Positions 52,377 to 62,161 of a stretch of 64,000 bases of DNA are shown here, one piece after another. The stretch spans positions 2,852,001-2,916,000 of the forward strand of contig CBDDFL010000001.1 in the NCBI GenBank assembly GCA_965227095.1. Reading direction: 5' to 3'. The stretch is from JANQMY01 sp965227095. Its GTDB lineage: Bacteria; Pseudomonadota; Alphaproteobacteria; JANQMY01. How positions within the stretch are numbered: position 1 is the first letter of the stretch; each line of letters begins with the position of its first letter. The notes beneath the pieces are model-generated. The model was not told the DNA's origin, did no database searches, and was given only the letters and a program-made list of their open reading frames with translations. The position numbers and the translations under genes are program-made.

Positions 52377-53552
52377 CTATGCGGCCGCGTCTGGAAACAG
52401 CCGTAAGAAATTATCCGTGTAAAACTGTTTCTTCACGTCATGATCCAACGCGCCGATGGTCCGCTCGAACCGCCCGATGGGGTCTTTGGTGCCCTCCAAA
52501 TGCGGATAATCACTTGAGAATAGGAAAAGGTCCGGACTGGATTGCGAGATCATATTGGCCACATCTTCATGGGCCATGGGGGTGAAAACCATTTGGGTCG
52601 TCAATTGCTCGGATGGCAGGCGGTCAAACTTGACCGAGTCATCATAGCGCCCAAAGGCCTTTACCGTACTGTCCAGACGGCGCAGCATTTCCGGCACCCA
52701 TCCCGCCCCCAATTCTATGGCGGCGCCTTTTAATCCGGGATGCCGGTCGAACACTCCGTCAATGACCATCATGCTGATGAACAGTTCCGGGATTTGATGC
52801 AATACCGTCGAGTCCTTCGTGCGGACATTCTCACCGCCGCCGACCCAATCCGGCGCATCCTTGCGGCCGTTATTGTTCCAAGGATCTCTCACCTGGAGCG
52901 GTGCACCGCCCACATGGAGAAGAAAGGGGATGCCCGCTTCTGCGAGTCGCGCCCAAAAGCCTTCCAATTCCACATGCCCCGGTGCGCGGCCCAAAGGTGC
53001 CCGGTGCGGGACCCAAATGGCTTCGAGGCCGTTTTCAATGGCCCAATTTAATTCCGTGGCGGCAAGGTCCGGATCGTCCAGCGGTACAATACCAACCCCC
53101 ATGAGACGCGGGTCGTCCGCACAGAAATCAATCATGTGCCGGTTATGCGCGCGGGTGGCACCGTAGCGCAAATTCATCGGCTTCTTGGAACTAGGGTGAA
53201 AGGGAAAGGCAACGCTGTGCGTGGCAAAGACCAATTGCTTTTTGAAGCCCAGAAGATCCATGGCCACGGACCGGTCTGCCGCGGTAAAGGCGCCCAATGC
53301 CTGAATCTCTTTTGATTTCTCGATCAAGCGGTCGCCCAGATCGATCTGCGCCTGGCGATGTGCGTCGCTGTGCTTACCGCCCTGATTCATGATCACAGCC
53401 ACTTCTTCGTCCGAGACGATCGAGGCCGAGTAGCTTACTTCAGGAATATCGTCCCGAAGACCAGGATCCGCATATTTCTTAAGAAAATCAGGCAGTTCCA
53501 TGATGTGGCTGTCCGCATCATAGAAGTCGAACGTATCGGGCGCGTACGTCAT
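52377..53552 (-). CDS. Amidohydrolase family protein (ACMSD/2,4-diketo-acid-hydrolase type)
   Basis: 391 residues from the ATG at 53552 with GGAGAGGA upstream. The metal site begins DFYDADSHIMELPDF (DxH), then THSVAFPFHP, HNRHMIDFCADDP, LLHVGG (His) and DYPHLEGTKDPI near the end with the Asp. The family holds decarboxylases and hydrolases of ring-cleavage products. Neighbouring acyl-CoA dehydrogenase and hydrolase genes fit a ring- or side-chain degradation pathway. Confidence 0.9.
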   Translation of the reverse strand: MTYAPDTFDFYDADSHIMELPDFLKKYADPGLRDDIPEVSYSASIVSDEEVAVIMNQGGKHSDAHRQAQIDLGDRLIEKSKEIQALGAFTAADRSVAMDLLGFKKQLVFATHSVAFPFHPSSKKPMNLRYGATRAHNRHMIDFCADDPRLMGVGIVPLDDPDLAATELNWAIENGLEAIWVPHRAPLGRAPGHVELEGFWARLAEAGIPFLLHVGGAPLQVRDPWNNNGRKDAPDWVGGGENVRTKDSTVLHQIPELFISMMVIDGVFDRHPGLKGAAIELGAGWVPEMLRRLDSTVKAFGRYDDSVKFDRLPSEQLTTQMVFTPMAHEDVANMISQSSPDLFLFSSDYPHLEGTKDPIGRFERTIGALDHDVKKQFYTDNFLRLFPDAAA

Positions 53553-53656
53553 GGGGGTCCTCTCCATTTTCGTTTTTGAGGATATTTAAGCCTGTCGCAC
53601 CAGAAACGACAAGGTTTGGCCGCGATGCGGACACAGTGTTGTGGCCCCCTCTCAAG

Positions 53657-54421
53657 ATGTCCCCTCCCTTCACCAGCACAAACCTTCTGAAAATCTCCCT
53701 GTCAATCGCCGGTCTTGGCATTGCGGTCACCGTGGCCGCGGCCCTCTACTTTTTCCAGTTTGAGCCGAACCGCAGCCTATATCCGGTACGGGGTATTGAT
53801 GTGTCCCATCATCAAGGCGATATCCACTGGCCGTCAGTTGCCGCAGATGACGTGGCCTTTGCCTATATGAAGGCAACAGAGGGTGGTGATTTTGTCGATA
53901 AAAGGTTCAGCGACAATTGGGCGGCCAGCGAGCGCGCGGGACTGCGGCGTGGCGCCTATCATTTCTTTACGTTTTGCCGGCCCGCGGCGGTCCAAGCCGC
54001 CAATTACATCGCCACCGTTCCGAAAGAGAGTAATGCCCTACCCCCCGCCTTGGATCTTGAATATATGGGAAACTGCCGTACCCGCCCGGATATGGAGGAG
54101 ATGCGTAACGAAATCCTCACCTGGCTGACAATTGTCGAAAACCATTACGGGCAGCAGGCTGTTTTGTATGTCACACGTGAATTCTATCACGCTTATCTCG
54201 AACCATCCGGCATCAAACGCCGCCTGTGGCTTCGGTCATTGGCCCGCCCGCCAAGTTACGGCGCGCAATGGACCATTTGGCAATATCATAATCGAGGCAC
54301 CATCGACGGCATCATTGGACCCGTTGACTTAAATGTGGCGGATATAGGCGCTCTTGCAACGGGTGCTCGCGCAGTTACCCGTCCGATGCCACATGCGCAT
54401 AATCGCCCACAACCCAACTGA
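53657..54421 (+). CDS. GH25 lysozyme (muramidase), signal-anchored
   Basis: 254 residues from the ATG at 53657; the ribosome-binding site is weak. A membrane segment lies at 15-33. The GH25 core begins VRGIDVSHHQGDIHWPSVAA with Asp48, followed by FAYMKATEGGDFVDKRFSDN and the catalytic ALDLEYMGN with Asp133/Glu135, and near the end WTIWQYHNRGTIDGIIGPVD. It cleaves beta-1,4 bonds of peptidoglycan. Its last 47 bases overlap the end of the convergent gene. Confidence 0.93.
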   Translation: MSPPFTSTNLLKISLSIAGLGIAVTVAAALYFFQFEPNRSLYPVRGIDVSHHQGDIHWPSVAADDVAFAYMKATEGGDFVDKRFSDNWAASERAGLRRGAYHFFTFCRPAAVQAANYIATVPKESNALPPALDLEYMGNCRTRPDMEEMRNEILTWLTIVENHYGQQAVLYVTREFYHAYLEPSGIKRRLWLRSLARPPSYGAQWTIWQYHNRGTIDGIIGPVDLNVADIGALATGARAVTRPMPHAHNRPQPN

Positions 54422-55826
54422 TGGCTGTCCCCATCACCGCACTGTAAAACCCGCCCTTGAAGTGCTGCTCGTAAGACCGCAGCCACCCATCTACGTCAGT
54501 ACGTTTGTAGGAACGCCCATCCGTATACAGCACTTCCCATTGGCGCAATGCGTCGAGACTTTGGCGCGGATCGTTACGCAGCAGCAGCATGTCTGCCCGC
54601 GCCCCTACCTGGAGAACACCGATCGCGCCGCTGTCGATGTGACGGCCATTCACCGCCGTTGCGGCTTCCAGGGCGGCCTCATTGTCGCCAAACGCTTGCG
54701 CGAGCGCCGCGATCTCTAAGTGAACAGCCTCTCCCGGCACCACCCAGGGCATCAGCGTGTCCGTACCGGCTAATATGTCGACGCCTTTATCCCGCGCGGT
54801 TGCCGCAAGAGCCCGAATTAAGGGTTGGGTTGCGATGCGCATTTGAATGGCTGCTTCCGTGTCCGGATGCCCCGCAATGAGGTTCCAAGCGCCCGCCCAA
54901 AATTCCGGCAAATAGCGGGCCCCGTCGGTTGGCGGAAACCGAGTACGGTCCGATGCGATCAATCGCAATGACAGGTTCGCCAATGTGGGTGTGAACGACA
55001 GGTTATTCTGCCGAGCGATCTCAAAGACCCGCTCCACTTCCGCCTTTCCCATGGCCTGTACATCCGTATCTTGAAAATCAGTTCCGTGGGGCGGACGCGG
55101 GCGTGTGAGATATGGTACGCCGGTAAAGTGTTGGCTTTCAAAGTCAGACAACTGATCAATCAAGATGGCATGAGGCACATGGCCGATGACCGGCAGTTCA
55201 GCGGCCCGTGCCGCCGAAGAGATGGCGTGGAAAGGCTCTGGTTTTAGTTCATTATAGACCTTAATACAGTCGACACCGTCGGCAGCCAGTTCTTCCACGG
55301 CAGCCGTGCCCTCCTCCGCAGTGGTTACAACTTTTGCCAAAGGCCAGGACGTCGGTGGGCTCTCGATGATGGGCCCGCATCGATACATGTGGGGGCCCAC
55401 AAGGGCGCCAGTATTTAGCCGCTCCGCCAACGCTGCAATACTGTCTTCCGACTGTCCCACATCGCGCACGCTGGTCACCCCGTAGGCGAGATAAAGCAGC
55501 GCGAAAAGTTCCTGGTTTCCCACAGCAATGCGCGGCGGTGTATGCACATGGGCGTCAATCAGCCCCGGCATGGCAAAACAGCCGTCACAGACCGGTTCAG
55601 GGTCTCCATCCCGCATAGGCCGAATTTCAACAATCCGCCCTCCGGACACCACAATCGTTTGTCCCGACAAAAGCGGCGTTCCAGGATTGAGCACGCGCAC
55701 ACCTGAAATGACCGCATCGGTTCGTTCGGGAACGGGCAAGGCTGGTGGCAGCAGGGCCCAATATGTAAGGAAAAGGCAGGCGCCAAGCCCCCCGATACTG
55801 CCCAAAATCCAAGTCAAAATACGCAT
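54375..55826 (-). CDS. Metal-dependent amidohydrolase, imidazolonepropionase-like
   Basis: 483 residues from the ATG at 55826 (GGGGGA upstream). An N-terminal hydrophobic segment (about 4-24) suggests an anchored or exported form. The metal site is MPGLIDAHVHTPP (HxH), VIGHVPHA and HFTGVP (His), and DILAGTDTLMPWV (Asp), as in the subtype III amidohydrolases. Hydrolyses amide, ester or C-N bonds of unknown substrates. The 3' end overlaps the GH25 gene by 47 bp on the opposite strand. Confidence 0.9.
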   Translation of the reverse strand: MRILTWILGSIGGLGACLFLTYWALLPPALPVPERTDAVISGVRVLNPGTPLLSGQTIVVSGGRIVEIRPMRDGDPEPVCDGCFAMPGLIDAHVHTPPRIAVGNQELFALLYLAYGVTSVRDVGQSEDSIAALAERLNTGALVGPHMYRCGPIIESPPTSWPLAKVVTTAEEGTAAVEELAADGVDCIKVYNELKPEPFHAISSAARAAELPVIGHVPHAILIDQLSDFESQHFTGVPYLTRPRPPHGTDFQDTDVQAMGKAEVERVFEIARQNNLSFTPTLANLSLRLIASDRTRFPPTDGARYLPEFWAGAWNLIAGHPDTEAAIQMRIATQPLIRALAATARDKGVDILAGTDTLMPWVVPGEAVHLEIAALAQAFGDNEAALEAATAVNGRHIDSGAIGVLQVGARADMLLLRNDPRQSLDALRQWEVLYTDGRSYKRTDVDGWLRSYEQHFKGGFYSAVMGTAISWVVGDYAHVASDG

Positions 55827-55904
55827 CTGGTCCCCCTCGTCCCGGCCCCATATTAGTCTATCTGAGTGGTGCCGATGACGCATGTCCTGACTTATAATAC
55901 TGCC

Positions 55905-56627
55905 ATGCGTTTTGACCGTTTGATATTGCGTTGCCAATCACCGGAACGCCTGGCCGCTTTTTACAAAGAGCATCTGGGAATGACAGCTCGGCCAGAGGGG
56001 GCGTCTTGGGTCGTGGGCTATGCCGGACCGGATGCCGATATCGAACTTCGTCCCGCGACCGGCAGCGCTGCTTACACACCGTCAAAGCAAGACCGCTACT
56101 GGAAAATCGGGATCATGGTGCCCAATCTGGATCTCGCCCATTCCATCCTCGTGTCCCAAGGCCTGTCCGTCAGTGCCCCCCATCTCTTCGAAGACATCGG
56201 CTATATGTGCCACCTGGAAGATCCGGAAGGGTTTCAGATTGAGCTGCTGCAACAGACCTTTCCCGACGCCCCCACAACACTGGGATATCTGTTGTCGGAT
56301 ACGGTGTTCAGCAGCGTCGGTCAAATAACCTTCCGCACGCACGATCTGGAGGCGGACCTTGCCGAGTTTCGCGATTCCCAAGGCATGACCCTTGTGTCCG
56401 TTCAGCCGGTTCCCAAATTCGGCTTTACGCTTTATTTCCTCGCGGTCGGCGATACGCCACCCAAGGAGCACGCGCTTACGTCACTCGAGAACCGAAAATG
56501 GCTATGGCAACGTCCGTATACATGCCTTGAGCTTCAGGCCGTGGACAGCGGCATCGTCCCGCCATCGCAGGACGATACCCTCTGCGGATTTGCGGATCTG
56601 ACATTTGCGTCAGACCCGTCCGATTAA
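55905..56627 (+). CDS. VOC-family protein (two-domain glyoxalase-like)
   Basis: 240 residues from the ATG at 55905; the ATG at 55875 is an alternative since neither has a good ribosome-binding site. Two vicinal-oxygen-chelate modules: RFDRLILRCQSPERLAAFYK with HLEDPEGFQIELLQQ, then ITFRTHDLEADLAEFRDSQG with FTLYFLAVG and CLELQ. Metal ligands (Glu, His) are partly kept. Function not deducible. Its stop overlaps the acnB stop by 4 nt (convergent). Confidence 0.85.
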   Translation: MRFDRLILRCQSPERLAAFYKEHLGMTARPEGASWVVGYAGPDADIELRPATGSAAYTPSKQDRYWKIGIMVPNLDLAHSILVSQGLSVSAPHLFEDIGYMCHLEDPEGFQIELLQQTFPDAPTTLGYLLSDTVFSSVGQITFRTHDLEADLAEFRDSQGMTLVSVQPVPKFGFTLYFLAVGDTPPKEHALTSLENRKWLWQRPYTCLELQAVDSGIVPPSQDDTLCGFADLTFASDPSD

Positions 56628-59404
56628 TGAAGCAGGCGGTTCGCCGTATCACCCAATGGCGGGGCGAACTTTGTCAGATTAATGCCCTCAACCGCGGCTT
56701 TATACTCATCGATGCTCGGTATACGGCCCAAAATGGTCGATAGAACAACAACAGGCGTTGAGGCCAGCAGCGACTCACCTTTTTTGTTTTCCGAGTCTTC
56801 AACCACGCGCCCTTGGAACAAGCGGGTGGAGGTTGCCATGACCGTATCGCCCTTCGCGGCCTTTTCCTGGTTGCCCATGCAGAGGTTACAGCCCGGACGC
56901 TCCAGATACATCATGTTTTCATATTCAACGCGGGCGGCACTTTTCGGGGCATCGTCATCAAATTCGAACCCGGAATATTTCCGAAGCACGTCCCAATCGC
57001 CTTCTTCCTTCAGCTCGTCCACAATGTTGTAGGTGGGGGGAGCCACCACCAGCGGCGCTTTGAATTCAATTTTCCCTTGTTGCTTCTCCAGGTTCTTCAG
57101 CATTTGGGAAATGATTTTCATGTCGCCCTTATGCACCATGCAGGAGCCCACAAAGCCGAGGTCGACCTTCTTTGTCCCTTCATAGTGTGAGACAGGCCGT
57201 ATCGTATCGTGGGTATACCGCTTCGCCACGTCCTCGTTGTTGACGTCCGGATCGGCAATCATGGGTTCGACAATTTGATCCAGATCCACCACGAATTCGG
57301 CAAAATATTTGGCATTCGCGTCCGGTGTCAGAGCCGGTTTGTCACCAGACTTGATTTCGGCAATGCGCGCGTCCGCTTTGTCGATCAACCCTTGAAGGAC
57401 CTGTTTGGCATTATCCATGCCTTTGTCGATCATGATTTGAATGCGGCTCTTCGCGATTTCGAGTGACTCGATCAACGTATCGTTCTCAGAAATACAGATG
57501 GACGCTTTCGCCTTCATCTCCGCCGTCCAGTCCGTGAACGTGAAGGCCTGATCCGACAACAAAGTGCCGATATGCACTTCAATCACCCGCCCCTGAAACA
57601 CGTTCTCTCCAAATTTCTTCAACATTTGCGCCTGGGTCGCGTGAACCACATCGCGGAAGTCCATGTGATCTTTCAGGGTGCCTTTGAAAGTCACCTTCAC
57701 CGATTCCGGAATGGGCATGGTCGCTTCGCCGGTGGCGAGCGCAAGAGCAACCGTGCCCGAGTCCGCACCGAAGGCAACACCTTTCGACATGCGCGTGTGG
57801 GAGTCCCCGCCGATTATGATCGCCCAATCATCCACCGTCAGGTCGTTTAACACCTTATGGATCACGTCGGTCATGGCGTGATATTCGCCCTTGGGGTCCC
57901 GTGCGGTGATGAGACCAAACTTGTTCATGAAGCCCATCAACTTTGGAATGTTGGTCTGCGCTTTTCGGTCCCAGACCGAGGCCGTGTGACAGCCCGACTG
58001 ATAGGCGCCATCGACCGTCGGCGAAATCACCGTCGCGGCCATCGCCTCAAGCTCTTGAGAGGTCATTAAGCCGGTGGTGTCTTGAGATCCGACGATGTTC
58101 ACTTGAACGCGTACGTCGGAACCTGCGTGAAGCACCGCGCCTTCCGATACACCTAGCGCGTTTCTGTTGAAGATCTTTTCGACCGCCGTCAGCCCCTGTC
58201 CTTCGTGCGAAATCTCCTTGGAAGTCGCAAACACCGGTTCTAGCGGCACACCAAGTGTCGAGGCCGCAAAACTCTGCAGCTTCTTACCGAAGACGATGGC
58301 GTAAGAGCCACCTGCTTTGATGAACTCCACTTTCTGGGGTGTCAGCGCGGAAGAAATGTCCACCAGCTCTCGCTCGCCATTGTAGAGCTTTTTCTTCTTT
58401 GTATTGATTGTCAGTACCGTGCCGGTATCGACGGAATAAGCTTGCTCAAGGACAGGGTCGCCATTGTCATCCAACACGGCCTTGCCATCCGCATCCAGCT
58501 TTTTGACCCAATTCTTTAAGTCGATACCGATGCCGCCTGTTACGCCAACGGTGGTGAGGAAGATCGGAGAAATGCCGTTGGTCCCGGCCACGATTGGCGC
58601 GATGTTCACAAAGGGCACATAGGGGCTGGCTTTCTTGCCCGTCCACAGTGCCACATTGTTAACGCCGGACATGCGGGACGACCCCACCCCCATGGTGCCT
58701 TTCTCGGCAATCAACATCACCTGTTTGTCCGGGTGCTGCTGTTGCAGGTCTTGAATCTCTGCCTGTGCATCTTCCGAGATCATGCATTTACCATGGAGTT
58801 CCCGGTCTGATCGCGAGTGTGCCTGATTCCCCGGAGACAAAAGGTCCGTTGAGATGTCGCCTTCCGCCGCAATGTAGGTCACAACCTTAATTTCTTCATC
58901 AACGTCGGGCAGCTTCGTGAAGAACTCTGCCTTGGCGTAGCTTTCGAGGATGCTCTTCGCGATAGTGTTGCCGCCGTCATAGGCCGTCTTCAAACGATCC
59001 GTATCGGCTTCGTACAGGAACACTTGGGTCTTCAGAACGTCGGCGGCTTGTTGCGCAATTGCTGCGTCATCCCCCAGCGCCAAATCCAGAAGGACTTCAA
59101 CCGACGGCCCGCCTTTCATGTGAGACAACAGTTCAAACGCAAAGGTGGGTGAAATTTCTTCCACAACGGTGCTGCCAAGAATAATCTCTTTCAGGAATTT
59201 GGCTTTGACGCCCGCTGCATCCGTGGTCCCCGGCAGGGTGTTGTAGATGAGGTAGTGGAGGGAATCGTCTCTGTACTCGTTATCGAGATCTTTGATTTGG
59301 GAGATGATCTCACCGAGAAGCGCACCATCATCGATGGGCTTGGGGCTCAGCCCTTCGGCTTTCCTGGTTTCAATCTCAGTTAAATAGTCTTTGAAAGAGC
59401 TCAT
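56624..59404 (-). CDS. acnB: Aconitate hydratase B (bifunctional aconitase / 2-methylisocitrate dehydratase)
   Basis: 926 residues, close to the usual AcnB length. The N-terminal HEAT-like region (MSSFKDYLTEIETRKAEGLS) and aconitase swivel domain come first, the AcnB-specific order, followed by the core. The 4Fe-4S ligands are visible as VGSCMVHKGD and ERPGCNLCMGNQEKAAKGD, and the substrate block GGDSHTRMSKGVAFGADSGT is intact. It interconverts citrate and isocitrate in the TCA cycle and can dehydrate 2-methylisocitrate in the methylcitrate cycle. AcnB is less frequent than AcnA in alphaproteobacteria. Confidence 0.97.
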   Translation of the reverse strand: MSSFKDYLTEIETRKAEGLSPKPIDDGALLGEIISQIKDLDNEYRDDSLHYLIYNTLPGTTDAAGVKAKFLKEIILGSTVVEEISPTFAFELLSHMKGGPSVEVLLDLALGDDAAIAQQAADVLKTQVFLYEADTDRLKTAYDGGNTIAKSILESYAKAEFFTKLPDVDEEIKVVTYIAAEGDISTDLLSPGNQAHSRSDRELHGKCMISEDAQAEIQDLQQQHPDKQVMLIAEKGTMGVGSSRMSGVNNVALWTGKKASPYVPFVNIAPIVAGTNGISPIFLTTVGVTGGIGIDLKNWVKKLDADGKAVLDDNGDPVLEQAYSVDTGTVLTINTKKKKLYNGERELVDISSALTPQKVEFIKAGGSYAIVFGKKLQSFAASTLGVPLEPVFATSKEISHEGQGLTAVEKIFNRNALGVSEGAVLHAGSDVRVQVNIVGSQDTTGLMTSQELEAMAATVISPTVDGAYQSGCHTASVWDRKAQTNIPKLMGFMNKFGLITARDPKGEYHAMTDVIHKVLNDLTVDDWAIIIGGDSHTRMSKGVAFGADSGTVALALATGEATMPIPESVKVTFKGTLKDHMDFRDVVHATQAQMLKKFGENVFQGRVIEVHIGTLLSDQAFTFTDWTAEMKAKASICISENDTLIESLEIAKSRIQIMIDKGMDNAKQVLQGLIDKADARIAEIKSGDKPALTPDANAKYFAEFVVDLDQIVEPMIADPDVNNEDVAKRYTHDTIRPVSHYEGTKKVDLGFVGSCMVHKGDMKIISQMLKNLEKQQGKIEFKAPLVVAPPTYNIVDELKEEGDWDVLRKYSGFEFDDDAPKSAARVEYENMMYLERPGCNLCMGNQEKAAKGDTVMATSTRLFQGRVVEDSENKKGESLLASTPVVVLSTILGRIPSIDEYKAAVEGINLTKFAPPLGDTANRLLH

Positions 59405-59660
59405 GATTATTCCGACGATTCATTTATGGACATACTGAAAACCCCGCCCCCAGAACGACCTGGCAGAGCGGGAAAATCTTGCTGAGCGCTGTAGTATTTC
59501 AGCGGACATTGGCTTGCAAGGACTTCCAGCAGATTTGTGAAGCCAATGCCATTTTGAAATCAGACAACGACCGCCCCTCAAAACGTGAAATTTGGGCAAA
59601 ATCCGCAAAAAAACCAGCCATTTAGGGCTTTTTCGTCCTCCTCGCCGGTCAAACCAGAGT

Positions 59661-60635
59661 TTAGGGCGCCCCGTCGATCAGAAATTGTTTGAACCAGTGG
59701 CGAATATCCATGATCGGGCCATCGCCATCGCACAATCGAATGCGATGGAGATATTTCTTGTTTTCCCAGATCGGAATGTCTTCGTTGAGCTGACGTACGA
59801 TTTCTTGAATGAAGGCTTTGGCAACACCTCCCCTTTCCCCGTCCACATCCGCTTTCGGCTGTGTGAAGGCGAACCGTACATGAACGCGGTCCCGCTCTAT
59901 CGGTGTAATCGACGCCAACAAGAACGTATCCGTGATACCGGTGAAGCGAGTCCACGCCTGACCGGGCCCGTCATTCCCGTTTTCGATGCGGCCTGTCACA
60001 CTGCCCTTCGGCGTGTCCATTTTCATTTCTAGCCATGCATGGCGCAAAGGACCATCATAGCTCGCTGTCCAATCCGACGGGTAATCCGCCGCTTTATGGA
60101 CATACCGGAAATGCGCGGCGTCAACTGCATTCTCGGCCATTTCCTGTGGATGGGTATTGATCACCCATTCATAAATTTCAAAGTCGCTCCATGACTCATC
60201 ATTGCATTCATCATACGACGGAGGATCCCACTGGGGCGGTTCATCATTGGGGTGATACCAAAGCCAAATCATTCTGTTGGCTTCCGCGCAGGGCCAATTC
60301 TTTAAGCAGGGCTCTTTGGCAGCCGCCGGAATCTTGGTGGCATACGGTATATGAACACACTTCCCTTCGTCATCATACTGCCAGGCATGAAATGGACAGG
60401 CGAGTGTGTTGCCGATCACTTCTCCACCAACACCTAGGTGCGCCCCCATATGGACGCAATACGCATCTAATGCTCGGGGCCGCCCGTCTTCCCCTCGATA
60501 GAGCGCGATATTCTTACCGAAATAGTCGAGTGCTTTGACACCCTTTACCGGAAGCTCATTGGAGTAGCACACACCGAACCACCCAAACGGCATCGGCAGC
60601 GGAATACGAGCAGTAGACTGAAGGGCAACGTCCAT
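59661..60635 (-). CDS. Rieske-type ring-hydroxylating oxygenase subunit (KshA-like)
   Basis: 324 residues. The Rieske cluster is Cys60/His62 (AYCVHMGAHLGVGG) and Cys80/His83 (LACPFHAWQYDD). The mononuclear iron site is Asn169/Asp172/His175/His180 (NAVDAAHFRYVH). The layout is closest to the 3-ketosteroid 9-alpha-hydroxylase oxygenase or related cholesterol-type enzymes, which need a separate reductase. It is the third gene of the tetR-amidohydrolase-Rieske unit, 12 nt after the amidohydrolase, so it is probably induced by the substrate that the TetR regulator senses. Confidence 0.92.
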   Translation of the reverse strand: MDVALQSTARIPLPMPFGWFGVCYSNELPVKGVKALDYFGKNIALYRGEDGRPRALDAYCVHMGAHLGVGGEVIGNTLACPFHAWQYDDEGKCVHIPYATKIPAAAKEPCLKNWPCAEANRMIWLWYHPNDEPPQWDPPSYDECNDESWSDFEIYEWVINTHPQEMAENAVDAAHFRYVHKAADYPSDWTASYDGPLRHAWLEMKMDTPKGSVTGRIENGNDGPGQAWTRFTGITDTFLLASITPIERDRVHVRFAFTQPKADVDGERGGVAKAFIQEIVRQLNEDIPIWENKKYLHRIRLCDGDGPIMDIRHWFKQFLIDGAP

Positions 60636-60647
60636 GAATGTTCTCTT

Positions 60648-61511
60648 TTACAGGTTAAAGACCCGGATGGCGTTTTCTCTCAAGAACTTTGGCCACACAT
60701 CCTCTTTGAACGGAACAGTGGGCATGTCCGTTGCGATGCGCTCAAGGCTAAGCCCCATGGGGAAATAGCCGGCATACATCACTTTGTCGGCACCCCGCTT
60801 ATTTGCATAGTCAATAATCGCTTGTGGGTAGTGTTTCGGCGCGAAGGCGCTGGTTGAATAATAGAGGTTTGGATATTTCAGCATCAGCTTGACGGCCATA
60901 TCTTCCCAGGGTTCCGCTCCGTGACGCATCACGAATTTCAGTTCCGGAAAAAACCAACATACTTCGTCGATGAGGTCGACTCGTTGCGCTTCCATCGGCA
61001 GGCGCGGTCCCGGCACACCGACGCAACAACAGAAAGGTATGTCCAGTTCCACACATGCTGCGTAAATCGGATACCACTTTTTGTCATTGATCGGCACTTG
61101 CGGACTAATCCCGCTCGGAAAAGCGCTGACAGCCTTGATCCCAACCTCCTTATGCAGACGCTTAATGCGCCGAACCTCGTCCATCCCCAGATTGGCATTC
61201 ACCGGTAGATCAAAAAAGAACCTGTGCTGATGATCTTTCCACGCAGTTTGAAGCACGGAAGACTTTTCGTCATACCCGACCATGGCGCGGTCGACACCAT
61301 GGGCATCCATCTGATCTGTCACATAAGCAATGAAGTCTTCATGGGGTCCGGTTTCCGGAATGTCCTTGAATAGAAACTGAGCCGGCATTTGCATCATGGT
61401 GCGGCTTTCTTCATCCATGAGCAGCGGCTTCATGAACTCGTACCAGTCTTTACGATCCTCGTTTGAGGGAATACCCATCATGAGATCAATGGCTTTAACC
61501 GATGGATGCAT
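60648..61511 (-). CDS. Amidohydrolase family protein (amidohydrolase 2, ACMSD-like)
   Basis: 287 residues. The usual DxH start is modified (VKAIDLMMGIPS), but MRHGAEPWEDMAVKLMLKYP with the TIM-barrel blocks VGIKAVSAFPSGIS, IPFCCCVGVPGPRLPMEA and KVMYAGYFPMGL are typical of the amidohydrolase 2 family. The altered DxH suggests weaker or absent metal binding. It lies 1 nt after the tetR stop and 12 nt before the Rieske gene. Confidence 0.85.
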   Translation of the reverse strand: MHPSVKAIDLMMGIPSNEDRKDWYEFMKPLLMDEESRTMMQMPAQFLFKDIPETGPHEDFIAYVTDQMDAHGVDRAMVGYDEKSSVLQTAWKDHQHRFFFDLPVNANLGMDEVRRIKRLHKEVGIKAVSAFPSGISPQVPINDKKWYPIYAACVELDIPFCCCVGVPGPRLPMEAQRVDLIDEVCWFFPELKFVMRHGAEPWEDMAVKLMLKYPNLYYSTSAFAPKHYPQAIIDYANKRGADKVMYAGYFPMGLSLERIATDMPTVPFKEDVWPKFLRENAIRVFNL

Positions 61512-61512
61512 G

Positions 61513-62148
61513 TCAAAACCCCTTCAAGATGCGACCAAGGGCAGCGGCAAAATCTTCATCCGATAAGGGGGCCGCTAGATGGCGAGATGTTTTTGCAATC
61601 GACGGATGAGACTTGGCAAATTGCCGTTTCGACGATGATGACCGACCCCCTATTTTGCGAGATTTGAAGCGCTCATAGGTCAGGGAGCCAAAAGTAAAAC
61701 TGACAGACGTATGGAACACGGTCGCCACCAGGTCGTCGACAAGACCTGCTTCCTCTAGATGGGAAAGGATTCGTTCGAAGGTGCCCAATTCGGTAGCAGA
61801 CATACGGTCCGTGGCCGAGAGGATCGGCAGAATTTCGGGATGAGCCATAAGAGATCGGCGCATGCGGACGCAAGTTTCCACCATCCAGCTGCGCCAATTC
61901 CTTTCCGCATGATCACAGACATCATCGCCCGCTAAAATGTCCGCAAGAACCGACTCCAATAAATCTTGTTTGTCGTCCACATGGCGGTATAGCGCCATAG
62001 GCGATACGGACAACCGTGCCGCAAGCTTGCGGATCGAAAGCGCCTCCACCCCATCCTCGCGGATCATGTCATGGGCGATCTTCAAGATGGTCGCCCGTGT
62101 CAGGGGGCGGTGTTGCTTCGACGATGAAACTGTAGCCTTGGCTGACAT
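61513..62148 (-). CDS. TetR-family regulator of the Rieske operon
   Basis: 211 residues with GGAAA upstream. The HTH (about residues 18-65) contains TILKIAHDMIREDGVEALSI, then RKLAARLSVSPMALYRHVDD. The C-terminal domain is helical, with a basic SRKIGGRSSSSKRQFAKSH insertion before the last helices. It heads the operon and sits behind a perfect palindrome at 62162-62197, the likely operator, so it probably represses itself and the two catabolic genes. Confidence 0.93.
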   Translation of the reverse strand: MSAKATVSSSKQHRPLTRATILKIAHDMIREDGVEALSIRKLAARLSVSPMALYRHVDDKQDLLESVLADILAGDDVCDHAERNWRSWMVETCVRMRRSLMAHPEILPILSATDRMSATELGTFERILSHLEEAGLVDDLVATVFHTSVSFTFGSLTYERFKSRKIGGRSSSSKRQFAKSHPSIAKTSRHLAAPLSDEDFAAALGRILKGF

Positions 62149-62161
62149 TGGATTTCCAAAG

